Positions 6,318-6,433 of a DNA stretch of 6,433 nucleotides are shown here, in pieces. The translations under genes and the position numbers were made by a program. Positions within the stretch are counted from its first letter, which is position 1. Every line of letters starts with the position of its first letter. Below the pieces are notes generated by a model. The model searched no databases. It was not told the origin of the DNA and worked only from the letters and a program-made list of their open reading frames with translations. This DNA comes from an uncultured Halieaceae bacterium (GTDB lineage Bacteria > Pseudomonadota > Gammaproteobacteria > Pseudomonadales > Halieaceae), in the NCBI GenBank assembly GCA_913063005.1, contig CAJXZI010000119.1:1-6433 (forward strand). Reading direction: 5' to 3'.

Positions 6318-6433
6318 TAGGCCTTATCTGCCAAACTTACGACTGATGGCTGTTCGCCTACCCTGTAAACCTCTTTGATCTCGTAGGTAACGGTATCGCG
6401 CGTTACGTTGAAGAACTTGCGGCAACCCGCGTT
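6317..6433 (-). CDS. soxD: Sarcosine oxidase delta subunit SoxD, C-terminal end (partial)
   Basis: The minus-strand frame is open from the window edge to a TAG at 6317-6319 and gives the last 38 residues of SoxD, the small zinc-binding subunit of sarcosine oxidase. It begins N-A-G-C-R-K-F-F-N-V and continues with TRDTVTYEI, matching the conserved end of the family, where a His-x3-Cys pair supplies two of four zinc ligands. The Cys is residue 4 of the fragment; the His should be the codon just outside the window. About two thirds of the gene (including the N-terminal Cys-x2-Cys pair) lies beyond 6433, probably preceded by soxB. The gene is too short to stand out as an ORF but is well supported by motif and by operon position. 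Confidence 0.92.
   Translation of the reverse strand, partial: NAGCRKFFNVTRDTVTYEIKEVYRVGEQPSVVSLADKA

Overview
The window looks like an ordinary bacterial chromosome segment, probably proteobacterial. That placement rests on gene types only: a DUF938-type methyltransferase, a crotonase-fold protein and a heterotetrameric sarcosine oxidase operon with proteobacterial-style motifs. A marine gamma- or alphaproteobacterium would fit, but nothing here fixes the taxon. I see no tRNA, rRNA, insertion sequence, CRISPR array or phage gene.

Layout. The left part has a DUF938 SAM-dependent methyltransferase on + (158-754), converging with a crotonase-superfamily gene on - (992-1789). The crotonase gene diverges from a very short + strand gene (2022-2177), which encodes a 51-residue Arg/Glu-rich protein built of five-residue repeats. 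The 232-bp divergent spacer between them holds a 15-bp tandem repeat and a 10-bp inverted repeat. Positions 2178-2643 contain no convincing gene, only small hairpins, a 13-bp tandem repeat and one open frame of doubtful status.

The right half is the distal part of a sarcosine oxidase operon on the - strand, in transcription order soxD (3' end only, cut by the window edge), soxA and soxG. soxB would be expected just beyond position 6433. The genes are tightly packed: 15 bp separate soxD from soxA, and soxA and soxG overlap by 8 bp. The complex demethylates sarcosine to glycine, passes the methyl carbon to tetrahydrofolate and makes hydrogen peroxide. It is the last step of glycine betaine/dimethylglycine/sarcosine breakdown. 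The left-hand genes have no visible pathway link to sox.

The least explained item is the pentapeptide-repeat small protein at 2022-2177 with its repeat-bearing upstream region. The other points worth a check are a crotonase lacking both classical hydratase glutamates, the soxG start site, and a seven-G ribosome binding site in front of soxA.
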